A stretch of DNA of 27,906 nt from JAKFEW01 sp036675505 (GTDB lineage Bacteria; Cyanobacteriota; Sericytochromatia; S15B-MN24; JAQBPE01). The notes below the pieces were generated by a model. That model had not been told where the DNA came from and made no database searches. It saw nothing but the letters and a program-made list of their open reading frames with translations. The stretch spans positions 1 to 27,906 of the forward strand of contig JAKFEW010000111.1 of assembly GCA_036675505.1 (NCBI GenBank). The letters run 5' to 3'. Positions 7,042 to 13,897 of this stretch are shown here, in pieces. The stretch's first letter is position 1; every line of letters begins with the position of its first letter. The translations under genes and the position numbers were made by a program.

Positions 7042-7974
7042 ATGGGCGTGACCACCTGGCTAAAATCTATTCGCACGATCCGTGCGATTTATCCGAAACG
7101 TGCAGGAGTGAGATGGGCGCGGTTCTCGCGCGGTCGCGGGCTCGCCGTGGTCGGCTGGCACAGGGTCAGCCCGTGGGCACGCGGCGACGCGCGCTCGGCG
7201 CTCTCCATGCTCGTGGGTGCAGCGGGCGCACCGTTGATGCTCTTCGTGCTGGCGCTGCCCTTCGGCGGCGCCGAGCTGGTCGGGCGCGTGGCGATGGCCG
7301 TGTTGCCCGCCGACGACGCCTGGCTCGAGGTGGCGATGCGGGCCGGGGACAGGCTCTTCGCGCGCGGCGAGCCCGCGGTCGCGTTGCCTGCTCCTGGCGC
7401 GCCGACCGCTCCTGCCGCATCGGCCGCTGCCGGCACCCACGGCGCGCCAGCGCTCACCGTCCGCCCGGCGCCCGTGGCCACGCCGAAGCCGCCTGCCCCC
7501 ACCGTCACCGCCGCGCGGCCGCTGCCGCCCACGCGCTACGTCTCCCAGCTCGAAGGCCGCCTGCACGTGCCGCTCGCGGGGGTCGGCGTGGGCATCTGGC
7601 GCTACCGCGCGCCGGACGGGTTCACCCATTTGCAAGTCGAGCTGCAGCCCGAAGGCGGCTGCCAGCTCCAGCTGGTGGCCGACCTGACGCGCCAGGTGGA
7701 GGCCCCGCGCGATGGCGCCGGCTACGCCTTGCTCGATGGCTTCGTGGCGAATTACATGCCCGCCGAGGCCGGCGCCACCAGGGCGGCGCGCCTGACCTGG
7801 TGGCGCGCGGCGCTGAGCGAGCGGCAGGTCGAGGCCGAGCGGCGCGGCCAGATCGACGTGGGCGCCGTCTGGAATCCCACCTTCAACATCGGCAAGCGCG
7901 TCGGGCAGGCGGTGCTGGACGGCCAGGCCTTCTCGCTCGTGCTGTACGTGCCTCCGGAGGATCCAGGTCTCTAG
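7042..7974 (+). CDS. Membrane-anchored hypothetical protein
   Basis: 310 residues, no family recognised. A basic N-terminus (residues 1-50, many Arg) precedes a hydrophobic segment at about 55-88, then an Ala/Pro-rich linker (105-160), then a folded-looking C-terminal domain (165-305) starting SQLEGRLHVPLAGVGVGIW and ending FNIGKRVGQAVLDGQAFSLVLYV. The plan is a signal-anchor protein with the C-terminal domain outside the cytoplasm. There is no good ribosome binding site at ATG 7042; AGGAG near 7103 precedes an in-frame GTG with no spacing, so the start is uncertain. The promoter at 6953-6981 supports expression. Codon bias matches that of neighbouring genes. Confidence 0.6.
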   Translation: MGVTTWLKSIRTIRAIYPKRAGVRWARFSRGRGLAVVGWHRVSPWARGDARSALSMLVGAAGAPLMLFVLALPFGGAELVGRVAMAVLPADDAWLEVAMRAGDRLFARGEPAVALPAPGAPTAPAASAAAGTHGAPALTVRPAPVATPKPPAPTVTAARPLPPTRYVSQLEGRLHVPLAGVGVGIWRYRAPDGFTHLQVELQPEGGCQLQLVADLTRQVEAPRDGAGYALLDGFVANYMPAEAGATRAARLTWWRAALSERQVEAERRGQIDVGAVWNPTFNIGKRVGQAVLDGQAFSLVLYVPPEDPGL

Positions 7975-8006
7975 CCCTGGCCCGGGGGATTCGTCACAGA
8001 TCGCGG

Positions 8007-8018
8007 CGTCACGTGACG
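8007..8018. promoter_or_regulatory. 12-bp perfect palindrome CGTCACGTGACG upstream of the MerR-like gene
   Basis: A perfect palindrome, directly followed by TTATGTTT, which could serve as a -10 (TATGTT 8020-8025). The start codon is 52 nt downstream. It could be the self-operator of the adjacent MerR-like regulator; this is inference. Confidence 0.35.
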
Positions 8019-8069
8019 TTATGTTTGAGGCTGTCGCCCACATCCTGCGTCGTGCCGCTGGAGGCCTCG

Positions 8070-8549
8070 ATGACCGTCGCCCTGTCCTCGAATGAGGCCG
8101 CCGAACGCCTCGGCGTCTCGCCTTCCACGATCAAGAATTGGGCCGTTCGCCTGCCCGTGCCCTCCTGGGTCGATTCGGAAGGCACGCGCCGCTTCCCCGA
8201 CGAGGCCCTCGCGATCCTCGAGACCGTGAAGGAGATGCGCGACGCCGAGCGGTCGTATACGACCATCCGCCGCGCGATCGAGCCCACCGCCCCGCTCAGC
8301 CAGCCGAGCCAGCCGGGACGCCCCTCCACGGCTTCGCCCGAGCGGGTGGCCGAGGTCATGGGCGTCGTGCGCCCCATGTGGAACGCGCTGCAGTGTGAGC
8401 ACGCCACGACCTCGCGCCGCATCGCGCGGCTGGAGGCCAAGGTCGACGAGTTGCGCGCGGACCGGGTGGCGCTCACCGCCGAGCTCGAGGCGCTGCGCAA
8501 GTTCGTGGGCCGCCCCGCGGGCCCCTGGTGGCGCCGGCTGTTCGGCTGA
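8070..8549 (+). CDS. MerR-like helix-turn-helix regulator
   Basis: 159 residues. The N-terminus SSNEAAERLGVSPSTIKNWA (6-25) is a MerR-type helix-turn-helix, followed by a wing (RRFPDEALAILETVKEMRDAERSYTTIRRAI) typical of the MerR winged helix; then a Pro/Ser linker and a C-terminal coiled coil (about 105-147, heptads in RRIARLEAKVDELRADRVALTAELEALRK) that should mediate dimerisation. No effector domain or metal-binding Cys pattern is visible; one Cys is present. GGAGG 5 nt before the ATG at 8070 fixes the start. The product resembles chromosome-encoded or plasmid-type MerR/RacA-like DNA-binding proteins with a coiled-coil tail; the targets are unknown. Confidence 0.72.
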   Translation: MTVALSSNEAAERLGVSPSTIKNWAVRLPVPSWVDSEGTRRFPDEALAILETVKEMRDAERSYTTIRRAIEPTAPLSQPSQPGRPSTASPERVAEVMGVVRPMWNALQCEHATTSRRIARLEAKVDELRADRVALTAELEALRKFVGRPAGPWWRRLFG

Positions 8550-8553
8550 TCCC

Positions 8554-8585
8554 ACGCCCTGGTAGGGGAGAAGGGCCTACGGCGT
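8554..8585. terminator. Imperfect hairpin between convergent genes
   Basis: ACGCC/GGCGT and GTAGG/CCTAC form a two-part stem spanning the gap between the MerR-like gene and the convergent minus gene, overlapping the stop of the latter. There is no U tract; support is weak. Confidence 0.25.
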
Positions 8586-9713
8586 GCGCGGGAAGCGCGC
8601 GCCGGAGGTGCCGATGTAGAAGCGTGGCGCGCCGTCTGGACCGCCGACCGGCATCGCCACGCCCACGCCCAGCGTGAGCGGCATCCCGAGCGCGGTGTCG
8701 GCCAAAAGGTCGAGCTGGAGCCCCACGCCCGCGCGGGCGCCGTCGTGGCCGTCCGTCGTGCCGCGCGCGAGCGCGCCTTCCATGAAGAGCGCGCCCTCCA
8801 GCTGGGCGAGCGTGGCGACCGGCGCCCAGCCCCAGGTCAGGCCGCGCAGAAGCGGCGCCGCGATCTCGGTGCGCGTGGCGAGCCGGGCATCCGCGGTGGC
8901 GGCTCCCGCGGCCACGAGCCCCAGGCCGAGCCGCCGGCCGGCCGGCAGGCGCGGGTCGCCGGCACCCACCGAGCCGTTGCTCGCGATCCGCAGCGCCGGC
9001 CATGGCAGCCAGGCGTGCCAGGCGTCGAGGGTGCCGAGCGCCGCGCCGTCCTGCCCCGTGAAGCCCGTGAAGCCGGTCGTGAGCCCGAGGGCTTGTACGT
9101 CGCGCGTCACCGTGACCTGCACGTAGCCGTAACCCGGCACGCCCGCACCCTCCTGGCGGCCCGCGCCGATGCGGAGGCGCAGGTCCGGTCGGCCGTCGGG
9201 GCCGAGCAGCAGCGAGGTGCCGAGCTCCGTGGCCAGGCTGCCGCGCGGATCCAGGCCGACGTCGGCGTCGAAGCCCCAGCGGTGATGCGGCAGCCAGAAG
9301 CCGTGCAGCACGAGCCGCGGATCGGGCGCGGCGGCGAGCGGCGAGGACGACCAGTTGGCGAGCAGCTGCCAGCCGTAGCCGGCGGGCGATCGCCCCTCCA
9401 GCCCCACGCCCAACGCGGGGGCCTCGTAGCCGGGCGGCGCCAGCATCTCCGCCGCGCTCGGGCGCACAGGGGCCTGACCCTGGCGGAAGGTCACGCCGGG
9501 GAAGTAGCGCACGACGTAGGTATCCGCCGCACTCTCCGGCCAGGGCGTGACGCGCACGGTATTGACCAGCTGGCCGGCCTCGTCACGCAGCTCGATCGCC
9601 AGCGCGCCGGTGTCCGAGGTGGGGCGCGCCGATGTGGACGCCGCCGCGTGCGCGGGCGGGGCTGTGAGCAGGCTGAGCGCCAGCGACAGGCAGGCGACGG
9701 ATCGTCCGACCAT
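8577..9713 (-). CDS. Secreted hypothetical protein, probably outer-membrane beta-barrel
   Basis: 378 residues. A signal peptide (1-24, ending AHAA) precedes a short domain (DTGALAIELRDEAGQLVNTVRVTPW) and then about 280 residues of alternating hydrophobic/polar strands and Gly/Leu-rich turns such as GWQLLANWSSSPLAAAPDPRLVLHGFWLP, a pattern that suggests a transmembrane beta-barrel or other all-beta periplasmic fold. The C-terminus does not end in Phe or Trp, which speaks against a classical Bam substrate. AGGAG lies about 10 nt before the ATG. It faces the repeat-protein gene at 9994 across a 280-bp divergent region. No family recognised. Confidence 0.6.
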   Translation of the reverse strand: MVGRSVACLSLALSLLTAPPAHAAASTSARPTSDTGALAIELRDEAGQLVNTVRVTPWPESAADTYVVRYFPGVTFRQGQAPVRPSAAEMLAPPGYEAPALGVGLEGRSPAGYGWQLLANWSSSPLAAAPDPRLVLHGFWLPHHRWGFDADVGLDPRGSLATELGTSLLLGPDGRPDLRLRIGAGRQEGAGVPGYGYVQVTVTRDVQALGLTTGFTGFTGQDGAALGTLDAWHAWLPWPALRIASNGSVGAGDPRLPAGRRLGLGLVAAGAATADARLATRTEIAAPLLRGLTWGWAPVATLAQLEGALFMEGALARGTTDGHDGARAGVGLQLDLLADTALGMPLTLGVGVAMPVGGPDGAPRFYIGTSGARFPRTP

Positions 9714-9917
9714 GAAAGTTCAGCTCCTGAGCGGATCGTACGCCGAGCAGGCCGCATGCGCCGCCGCGTCATGACCGGATCCGGTTGGCCTTGCTGAGCA
9801 GTTCGGCCAAATCGGTGCCGGCGACGATGGTTAAGATCCGGGGCGTTCAAATTTCACGTCGGTTTAAGAATATTCGATTCATCTGCAACGCCAGCGCAAC
9901 CGGCGGGGCCTACAACC

Positions 9918-9951
9918 CTCTCGTCGGTGCCGAACGCGCCGCCAACGAGAG
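9918..9951 (+). promoter_or_regulatory. Possible 5' leader hairpin of the A-B-A-B repeat gene
   Basis: CTCTCGT (9918-9924) pairs with ACGAGAG (9945-9951), with partial inner pairing of GG to CC. It would form a hairpin about 43 nt upstream of the ATG at 9994, within a 280-bp divergent region that also holds AT-rich promoter-like sequence near 9860-9885. Its role is unknown. Confidence 0.3.
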
Positions 9952-9993
9952 AGTGAGAGCGGGCCCGGCCCGGCCTGAGCAGGAGGAACCCCG

Positions 9994-11298
9994 ATGTCCG
10001 AGATGACCCCCATCCGCAAGACCCTCGTCGCGTCGATGCACGCGGTCGGCCAGCAGACCAAGATGGTCGCGGCCGAGACCGTGACCGACACCCGCTGGGA
10101 GAAGGGCACGCTCGGCGAAGACCAGTTCGTCGCCACCGCCCAGCAGACCAAGATGGCGAACTTCGACACCCGCACGCGCACCGCGTGGGAGTCGGGCACC
10201 GTCACCGTCGCGGGCCGCCCCACCTTCGCGTTCAGCCAGGACGTCGATGCCACCGTCGCCTATGGCGAGGCGCTCCAGGGCCTCGAGGTTCGGCTCGACG
10301 GCGCCAAGAAGGTCGCTTCGCAGACGCGCGTCGTGAAGGCCGAGACGCTGACCGACACCCACTGGGAAGTCGGCGAGGACGGCGACGTGAAGAAGGCCCA
10401 GGCCACCAACCAGGTCACCCGCGTCGACAACTTCGACACCGTCACCCGCGCCCGCTGGACGCTCGACGCCGCCTGGACCGGCCCGGCGGTGCAGATCGCC
10501 CCCGCGCCCAGGCCGCAGCCCGCGCCCCGGCCCCTGCCGGCGCCCGCCCTGCCCACGTCGGGCGCGATCCGGCCTGTCGTGTTCCCGCCGGTCGTGATCA
10601 AGCCCCCGGTGATTTGCCCGCCCGCGCCAGTCGTGGTGGTGGCCCCGCCCGCCCCGGTCGTGGCCCCGCCCGCGCCCGTCGAGCCGGCCAAGCCGACCAT
10701 CGACGCCAAGGCCGAGCGCCTGCGCCGCGACCTCGACCTGTACCTGGCCGGCCCCGAGAACAAGGACAGCGACGCCGTGCTGCACGTGCTGCGCACCGCC
10801 CCGCAGTACGCCGAGGCGGCCACCGCCGAGCAGAAGGCCCGCCTGATCAAGCAGGTCGTCGCCGGCAGCGCCAACGCCGACGAGCGCGGCGCCGCGCTCA
10901 AGGTCCTCCAGCTGGCCGAGGCCAAGGGCGAGCTCGTGGCCGTGATGAAGGAGCTGAGCGACAAGCGGGCCCTCGCCGACGTGCTGCACGACCTCGGCGA
11001 CGAGCGCGAGGGCAAAGCGGCCGCCAAGCAGTGGATGAAGGCCGGCCTCTACGCCGAGAGCTGGTTCTACGAGGCGATGGACGACGATGCAGCTTCGGGC
11101 CTCGTGGAGTCGCTCGGCTTCACGGAGCCGATGATCGGCACGAGCGACGAGCTGAGCGCGCTGCCCGAGGCCGCCAAGCACCACATGATCCGCGAGCTGC
11201 TCGCCGGCAACCTGACCTGGGGCGAGTTGGCGCAGGCCGAGTGGCTCAACCAGCACACCACGATCCCCTACCGGATCCCGGATTACCGCAACCGCTAA
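9994..11298 (+). CDS. Repeat protein with A-B-A-B N-terminal motifs
   Basis: 434 residues, no signal peptide, no family recognised. Four units of about 25-40 residues alternate: A1 AETVTDTRWEKG (24-35), B1 NFDTRTRTAWESG (57-69), A2 AETLTDTHWEVG, B2 NFDTVTRARWTLD; A1 and B1 are each preceded by QQTKM and the later units by SQTRV or NQVTR. The second half of the domain is therefore a duplicate of the first. A Pro/Val-rich linker (about 165-230) leads to an all-alpha C-terminal domain (about 235-434) with short helices. An AGGAGG 7 nt upstream gives strong translation. It is transcribed divergently from 8577-9713. It is likely a cytosolic structural or binding protein; function unknown. Confidence 0.75.
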   Translation: MSEMTPIRKTLVASMHAVGQQTKMVAAETVTDTRWEKGTLGEDQFVATAQQTKMANFDTRTRTAWESGTVTVAGRPTFAFSQDVDATVAYGEALQGLEVRLDGAKKVASQTRVVKAETLTDTHWEVGEDGDVKKAQATNQVTRVDNFDTVTRARWTLDAAWTGPAVQIAPAPRPQPAPRPLPAPALPTSGAIRPVVFPPVVIKPPVICPPAPVVVVAPPAPVVAPPAPVEPAKPTIDAKAERLRRDLDLYLAGPENKDSDAVLHVLRTAPQYAEAATAEQKARLIKQVVAGSANADERGAALKVLQLAEAKGELVAVMKELSDKRALADVLHDLGDEREGKAAAKQWMKAGLYAESWFYEAMDDDAASGLVESLGFTEPMIGTSDELSALPEAAKHHMIRELLAGNLTWGELAQAEWLNQHTTIPYRIPDYRNR

Positions 11299-11311
11299 GC
11301 GGCATCTCGAG

Positions 11312-11335
11312 CGGCCGCGCCGGCAGGCGCGGCCG
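11312..11335. terminator. GC-rich hairpin between convergent genes
   Basis: CGGCCGCGCC and GGCGCGGCCG form a perfect 10-bp stem with loop GGCA, 14 nt after the stop at 11298. Only a short TT follows. It is a probable terminator of the repeat-protein gene and could act in both directions. Confidence 0.6.
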
Positions 11336-11380
11336 TTCGCGCGTCAGGGTGCCACGCTGAGCGCGGGCGCAGGGGTGAAG

Positions 11381-12106
11381 TCAGCGCAGGATCGGCTCGC
11401 CGGTGCCGGCGTGGATCATGAGGGGCTTGTCGGCCCCCTGCGTGGCGCGGCTCACCTTCCAGACCAGCTCCTGGAAGTGCGACTGGCTCATCAGGCCGGT
11501 GAGCACCAGGCGGTAGCCACCCTGGGCGGACGCGTCGGGCCGCAGCTCGCGCACCTTGTCGATCACGGTATCGCTGTCGACCTCGGGCATGGGGGCTTCG
11601 TAGAAGCACTGGCCGAGCGGCATGCCCTGGACCTCGACGACCTCGGCGCGCGGCTTGCCGTCGGCCGGCACCACGATGTTGATCCGCCGAAAGATCTGCT
11701 GGTAAGGGTTCGAGCGGGTCTTGTTGGGGTTCGCCACCGGCTCGGTGCCGACGTAGCTGAGCTGCCACTCGCCGCCGCGAACGGGCTCGCCGTTCACGCC
11801 GATGCGGGTGCCCGTGAGGTTGGTGAAGGCGGCCTTGGCGTCGAGCAGGCGGGCGGCGGCGTGGCCGTAGGTCAGGACGGCGCGGGCCGTGTAAGGCCGG
11901 TCGAGCGCCGAGGTCTCTTCGGCGACGGCGAGGGCGCGGGCGATCGCCGCGGGCACCTTGGCGCTGGCCGGCGCGACGGCGGCCGGGCGCGTGGCGCCGG
12001 CTTGCCCAGGGACGGGCTGATGCCGCGGAGCCCACGGATGGGCGGGAGCGGTGCAAGCACACAGGGTCAGCGGCAGGAGCAACAGGGCGTAAATGGGACG
12101 CATCAT
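11381..12106 (-). CDS. Hypothetical lipoprotein
   Basis: 241 residues with a signal peptide of lipoprotein type: MMRPIYALLLLPLTLCAC, lipobox L-C-A-C, lipidated at about Cys18. A Pro/Ala-rich tether (to about residue 55) leads to a compact domain with alternating strands (TYGHAAARLLDAKAAFTNLTGTRI, WQLSYVGTEPVANPN, RRINIVVPADGKPRAEVVEVQ) and a C-terminal MIHAGTGEPILR. It is presumably anchored in a membrane facing the periplasm. The ATG at 12104-12106 is preferred over an upstream in-frame ATG (12125-12127) because GAGGTG lies 7 nt before it. No known family; the strand order faintly recalls PepSY/cystatin-like folds, which I cannot confirm. Confidence 0.65.
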   Translation of the reverse strand: MMRPIYALLLLPLTLCACTAPAHPWAPRHQPVPGQAGATRPAAVAPASAKVPAAIARALAVAEETSALDRPYTARAVLTYGHAAARLLDAKAAFTNLTGTRIGVNGEPVRGGEWQLSYVGTEPVANPNKTRSNPYQQIFRRINIVVPADGKPRAEVVEVQGMPLGQCFYEAPMPEVDSDTVIDKVRELRPDASAQGGYRLVLTGLMSQSHFQELVWKVSRATQGADKPLMIHAGTGEPILR

Positions 12107-12161
12107 GGCAGTCACCTCAGGCGTCACGGGCCGGCATCTTCGACGGCGCAGGGACGAGACG

Positions 12162-12190
12162 ACTTTAGCGTACCATAAAGGCCAGGTTAA
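12162..12190 (-). promoter_or_regulatory. Weak promoter candidate for the lipoprotein gene
   Basis: On the minus strand, TTAACC-N17-TAAAGT (4/6 and 4/6 matches) lies in an AT-rich patch about 55 nt upstream of the start at 12106. Confidence 0.3.
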
Positions 12191-12256
12191 ATCCAGAATA
12201 AATACGCCTGGCGGCCTGCGCTCGGGCCACCGGCGGGCGACCCGCCGACACGAGAA

Positions 12257-12282
12257 GCCGCCCGGGCGTGGGCCCGGGCGGC
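12257..12282 (-). terminator. Terminator hairpin of the Tyr/Pro-repeat gene
   Basis: GCCGCCCGGGC and GCCCGGGCGGC form an 11-bp stem with loop CCAC on the minus strand, followed by TTCTCGTGT, about 25 nt after the stop at 12308. Confidence 0.6.
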
Positions 12283-12307
12283 GTGGAGGTCGAGATCTGG
12301 TCGGGAT

Positions 12308-13219
12308 CTAGCGGCGCTTGCCGCCGAACAGCTCGCGGAAGTTGTCCACGACCTGGGCGATCGCGGTGCCGATGTCGGCGGTGCCGTAGCCGTAGCCGGG
12401 GTAGCCGGGGTAGCCGGGGTAGCCGGGGTAGCTGGGGTAGCCAGGCTGCTGCGGGTAGGTCGGGTACTGGCTGCCCGGGTACTGCGGATACTGGTTGCCC
12501 GGGTAGGTCGGGTACTGGTTGCCCGGATACTGCGGGTACTGGTTGCCGGGGTACTGCGGGTACTGGTTCGAGGGGTAGGTCGGGTACTGGTTGCCGGGGT
12601 ACTGCGGATACGAGGTCGGCGGCGGCGGCGGCGGGGGAGGCGGCGGCGGCGGGCTCGTGGGGTACTGGTTGCCCGGATAGGTCGGGTACTGCGTGCCCGG
12701 GTACTGCGGGTACTGGTTCGAGGGGTAGGTCGGGTACTGGTTCGACGGGTACTGCGGGTACTGGTTCGACGGGTAGCTCGGGTACTGGTTCGAAGGGTAC
12801 TGCGGGTACTGGTTCGACGGATACGTGGTGTTGGGATACGTGGTGTTCGGATAGGTCGTGTTCGGATAGGTCGTGTTGGGATACGTCGTGTTGGGATACT
12901 GCGGATACGTCGTGTTCGGGTACTGGTTCGACGGGTAAGGCTGCTGCGGATACGTGGTGTTCGGATACGTGGTGTTCGGATACGTGGTGTTCGGATACGT
13001 GGTGTTCGGATACGTCGTGGTCGGATACGTCGGGTAGGTCGTGGTGGGGTACTGCGGGGTGTTGCCGTAGTACGGGTTCTGGGGCGCGTACTGGTCGTTG
13101 CCCCAGCCGCCGGCGGGCTCGACCGCCGCGTGGGCCGCGCGCTCGCGGACGGACGCCTGGTCCGCCTGACGGCTGGGACGGGCGACCGGCTGGATGCGAG
13201 TGGTGATGCGGTCCGACAT
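12308..13219 (-). CDS. Low-complexity Tyr/Pro-repeat protein
   Basis: 303 residues. After a 50-residue charged N-terminus without a signal peptide, residues about 50-275 are built of YP-containing units: about ten NTTYP pentamers in two blocks, then alternating SNQYPQYP/SNQYPTYP and GNQYPQYP/GNQYPTYP units, split by a run of about twelve Pro, and ending in GYP units. The last 25 residues (DIGTAIAQVVDNFRELFGGKRR) form a likely amphipathic, basic-ended helix. The composition (Tyr, Pro, Asn, Gln, Thr) is that of intrinsically disordered, adhesive or phase-separating proteins. The frame is real because repeats keep amino-acid rather than nucleotide identity (GTC/GTT and TAC/TAT swaps). GGAGG lies about 9 nt before the ATG. 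Function unknown. Confidence 0.72.
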   Translation of the reverse strand: MSDRITTRIQPVARPSRQADQASVRERAAHAAVEPAGGWGNDQYAPQNPYYGNTPQYPTTTYPTYPTTTYPNTTYPNTTYPNTTYPNTTYPQQPYPSNQYPNTTYPQYPNTTYPNTTYPNTTYPNTTYPNTTYPSNQYPQYPSNQYPSYPSNQYPQYPSNQYPTYPSNQYPQYPGTQYPTYPGNQYPTSPPPPPPPPPPPPTSYPQYPGNQYPTYPSNQYPQYPGNQYPQYPGNQYPTYPGNQYPQYPGSQYPTYPQQPGYPSYPGYPGYPGYPGYGYGTADIGTAIAQVVDNFRELFGGKRR

Positions 13220-13312
13220 GGGCGTGGCCTCCGAGAAGCTTTACACCCTGTTTATCGGCGGCAAGCCCTTCAAAGACGGTTACGCTCGCGGTAACGAACG
13301 GCCAACGGACGG

Positions 13313-13897
13313 TTAAGGGATTGACGTCGCCAGCGCCGCGCGCAGCCGCGAAACGGCCATGGCACGGTGGCTCATGCGGTTCTTCTCGGCGGCGGCCAGC
13401 TCCGCGAACGTGCGGCCGAGGGCCGGCACCCGGAAGACCGGATCGTAGCCGAAGCCGCCGGCGCCGCGTGGCGCCTCGGTGATCACGCCCTCGCAGCGGC
13501 CCTCGACCTCGATCGCCCGGCCGTCGGGCCAGACCAGGGCGATCGCGCAGACGAACGCGGCGGAGCGCCGCTCGGCCGGCACGCCTGCGAGCTCGCCGAG
13601 CAGCTTCGCAATGCGTTCCGCGTCGGTCGGCGCGTAGCGCGCCGAATACACGCCAGGGCGGCCATCGAGCGCGTCGACGCACAGGCCCGAGTCGTCGGCG
13701 AGACACGGCGCGCCGAACCGTCGCGCGCCGGCCTCGGCCTTGAGCCGCGCGTTGGCCTGGAAGGTCGTGCCGGTCTCCTCGACGTCGAGCGGCTCGGGCG
13801 GCGGCGCGAAGGTCCAGCCGGCCTGCCCGCCGCCGAACATCGCGGTCAGCTCTTGGAGCTTGTGGGCGTTGCCCGAGGCCAGGTAGATCGTGGTCAC
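13313..13897 (-). CDS. rdgB: XTP/dITP pyrophosphatase (Ham1/RdgB)
   Basis: 194 residues. It hydrolyses the non-canonical purine nucleotides XTP, dITP and ITP to the monophosphates, keeping deaminated bases out of DNA and RNA; cytosolic homodimer. Family signatures: N-terminal LASGNAHKLQEL (SGNxHK), TTFQANARLKA, catalytic DDSGLCVDAL, GVYSARY, and GFGYDPVF followed by a SHRAMA helix that carries the late His/Arg. Length is usual. The GTG start (13895-13897) overlaps the relA/spoT stop in a GTGA arrangement, so translation is likely coupled. Last gene of the recJ-apt-relA-rdgB run. Confidence 0.93.
   Translation of the reverse strand: MTTIYLASGNAHKLQELTAMFGGGQAGWTFAPPPEPLDVEETGTTFQANARLKAEAGARRFGAPCLADDSGLCVDALDGRPGVYSARYAPTDAERIAKLLGELAGVPAERRSAAFVCAIALVWPDGRAIEVEGRCEGVITEAPRGAGGFGYDPVFRVPALGRTFAELAAAEKNRMSHRAMAVSRLRAALATSIP

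Noticed and set aside
12420..13060. Regular DNA repeats looking like a CRISPR array
   Set aside because: They are in-frame coding repeats (15- and 27/30-bp units) without unique spacers of constant length.
13279..13295. GTTAC/GTAAC inverted repeat downstream of rdgB
   Set aside because: Five-base arms with a 7-nt loop and no T tract; too weak to call a terminator.
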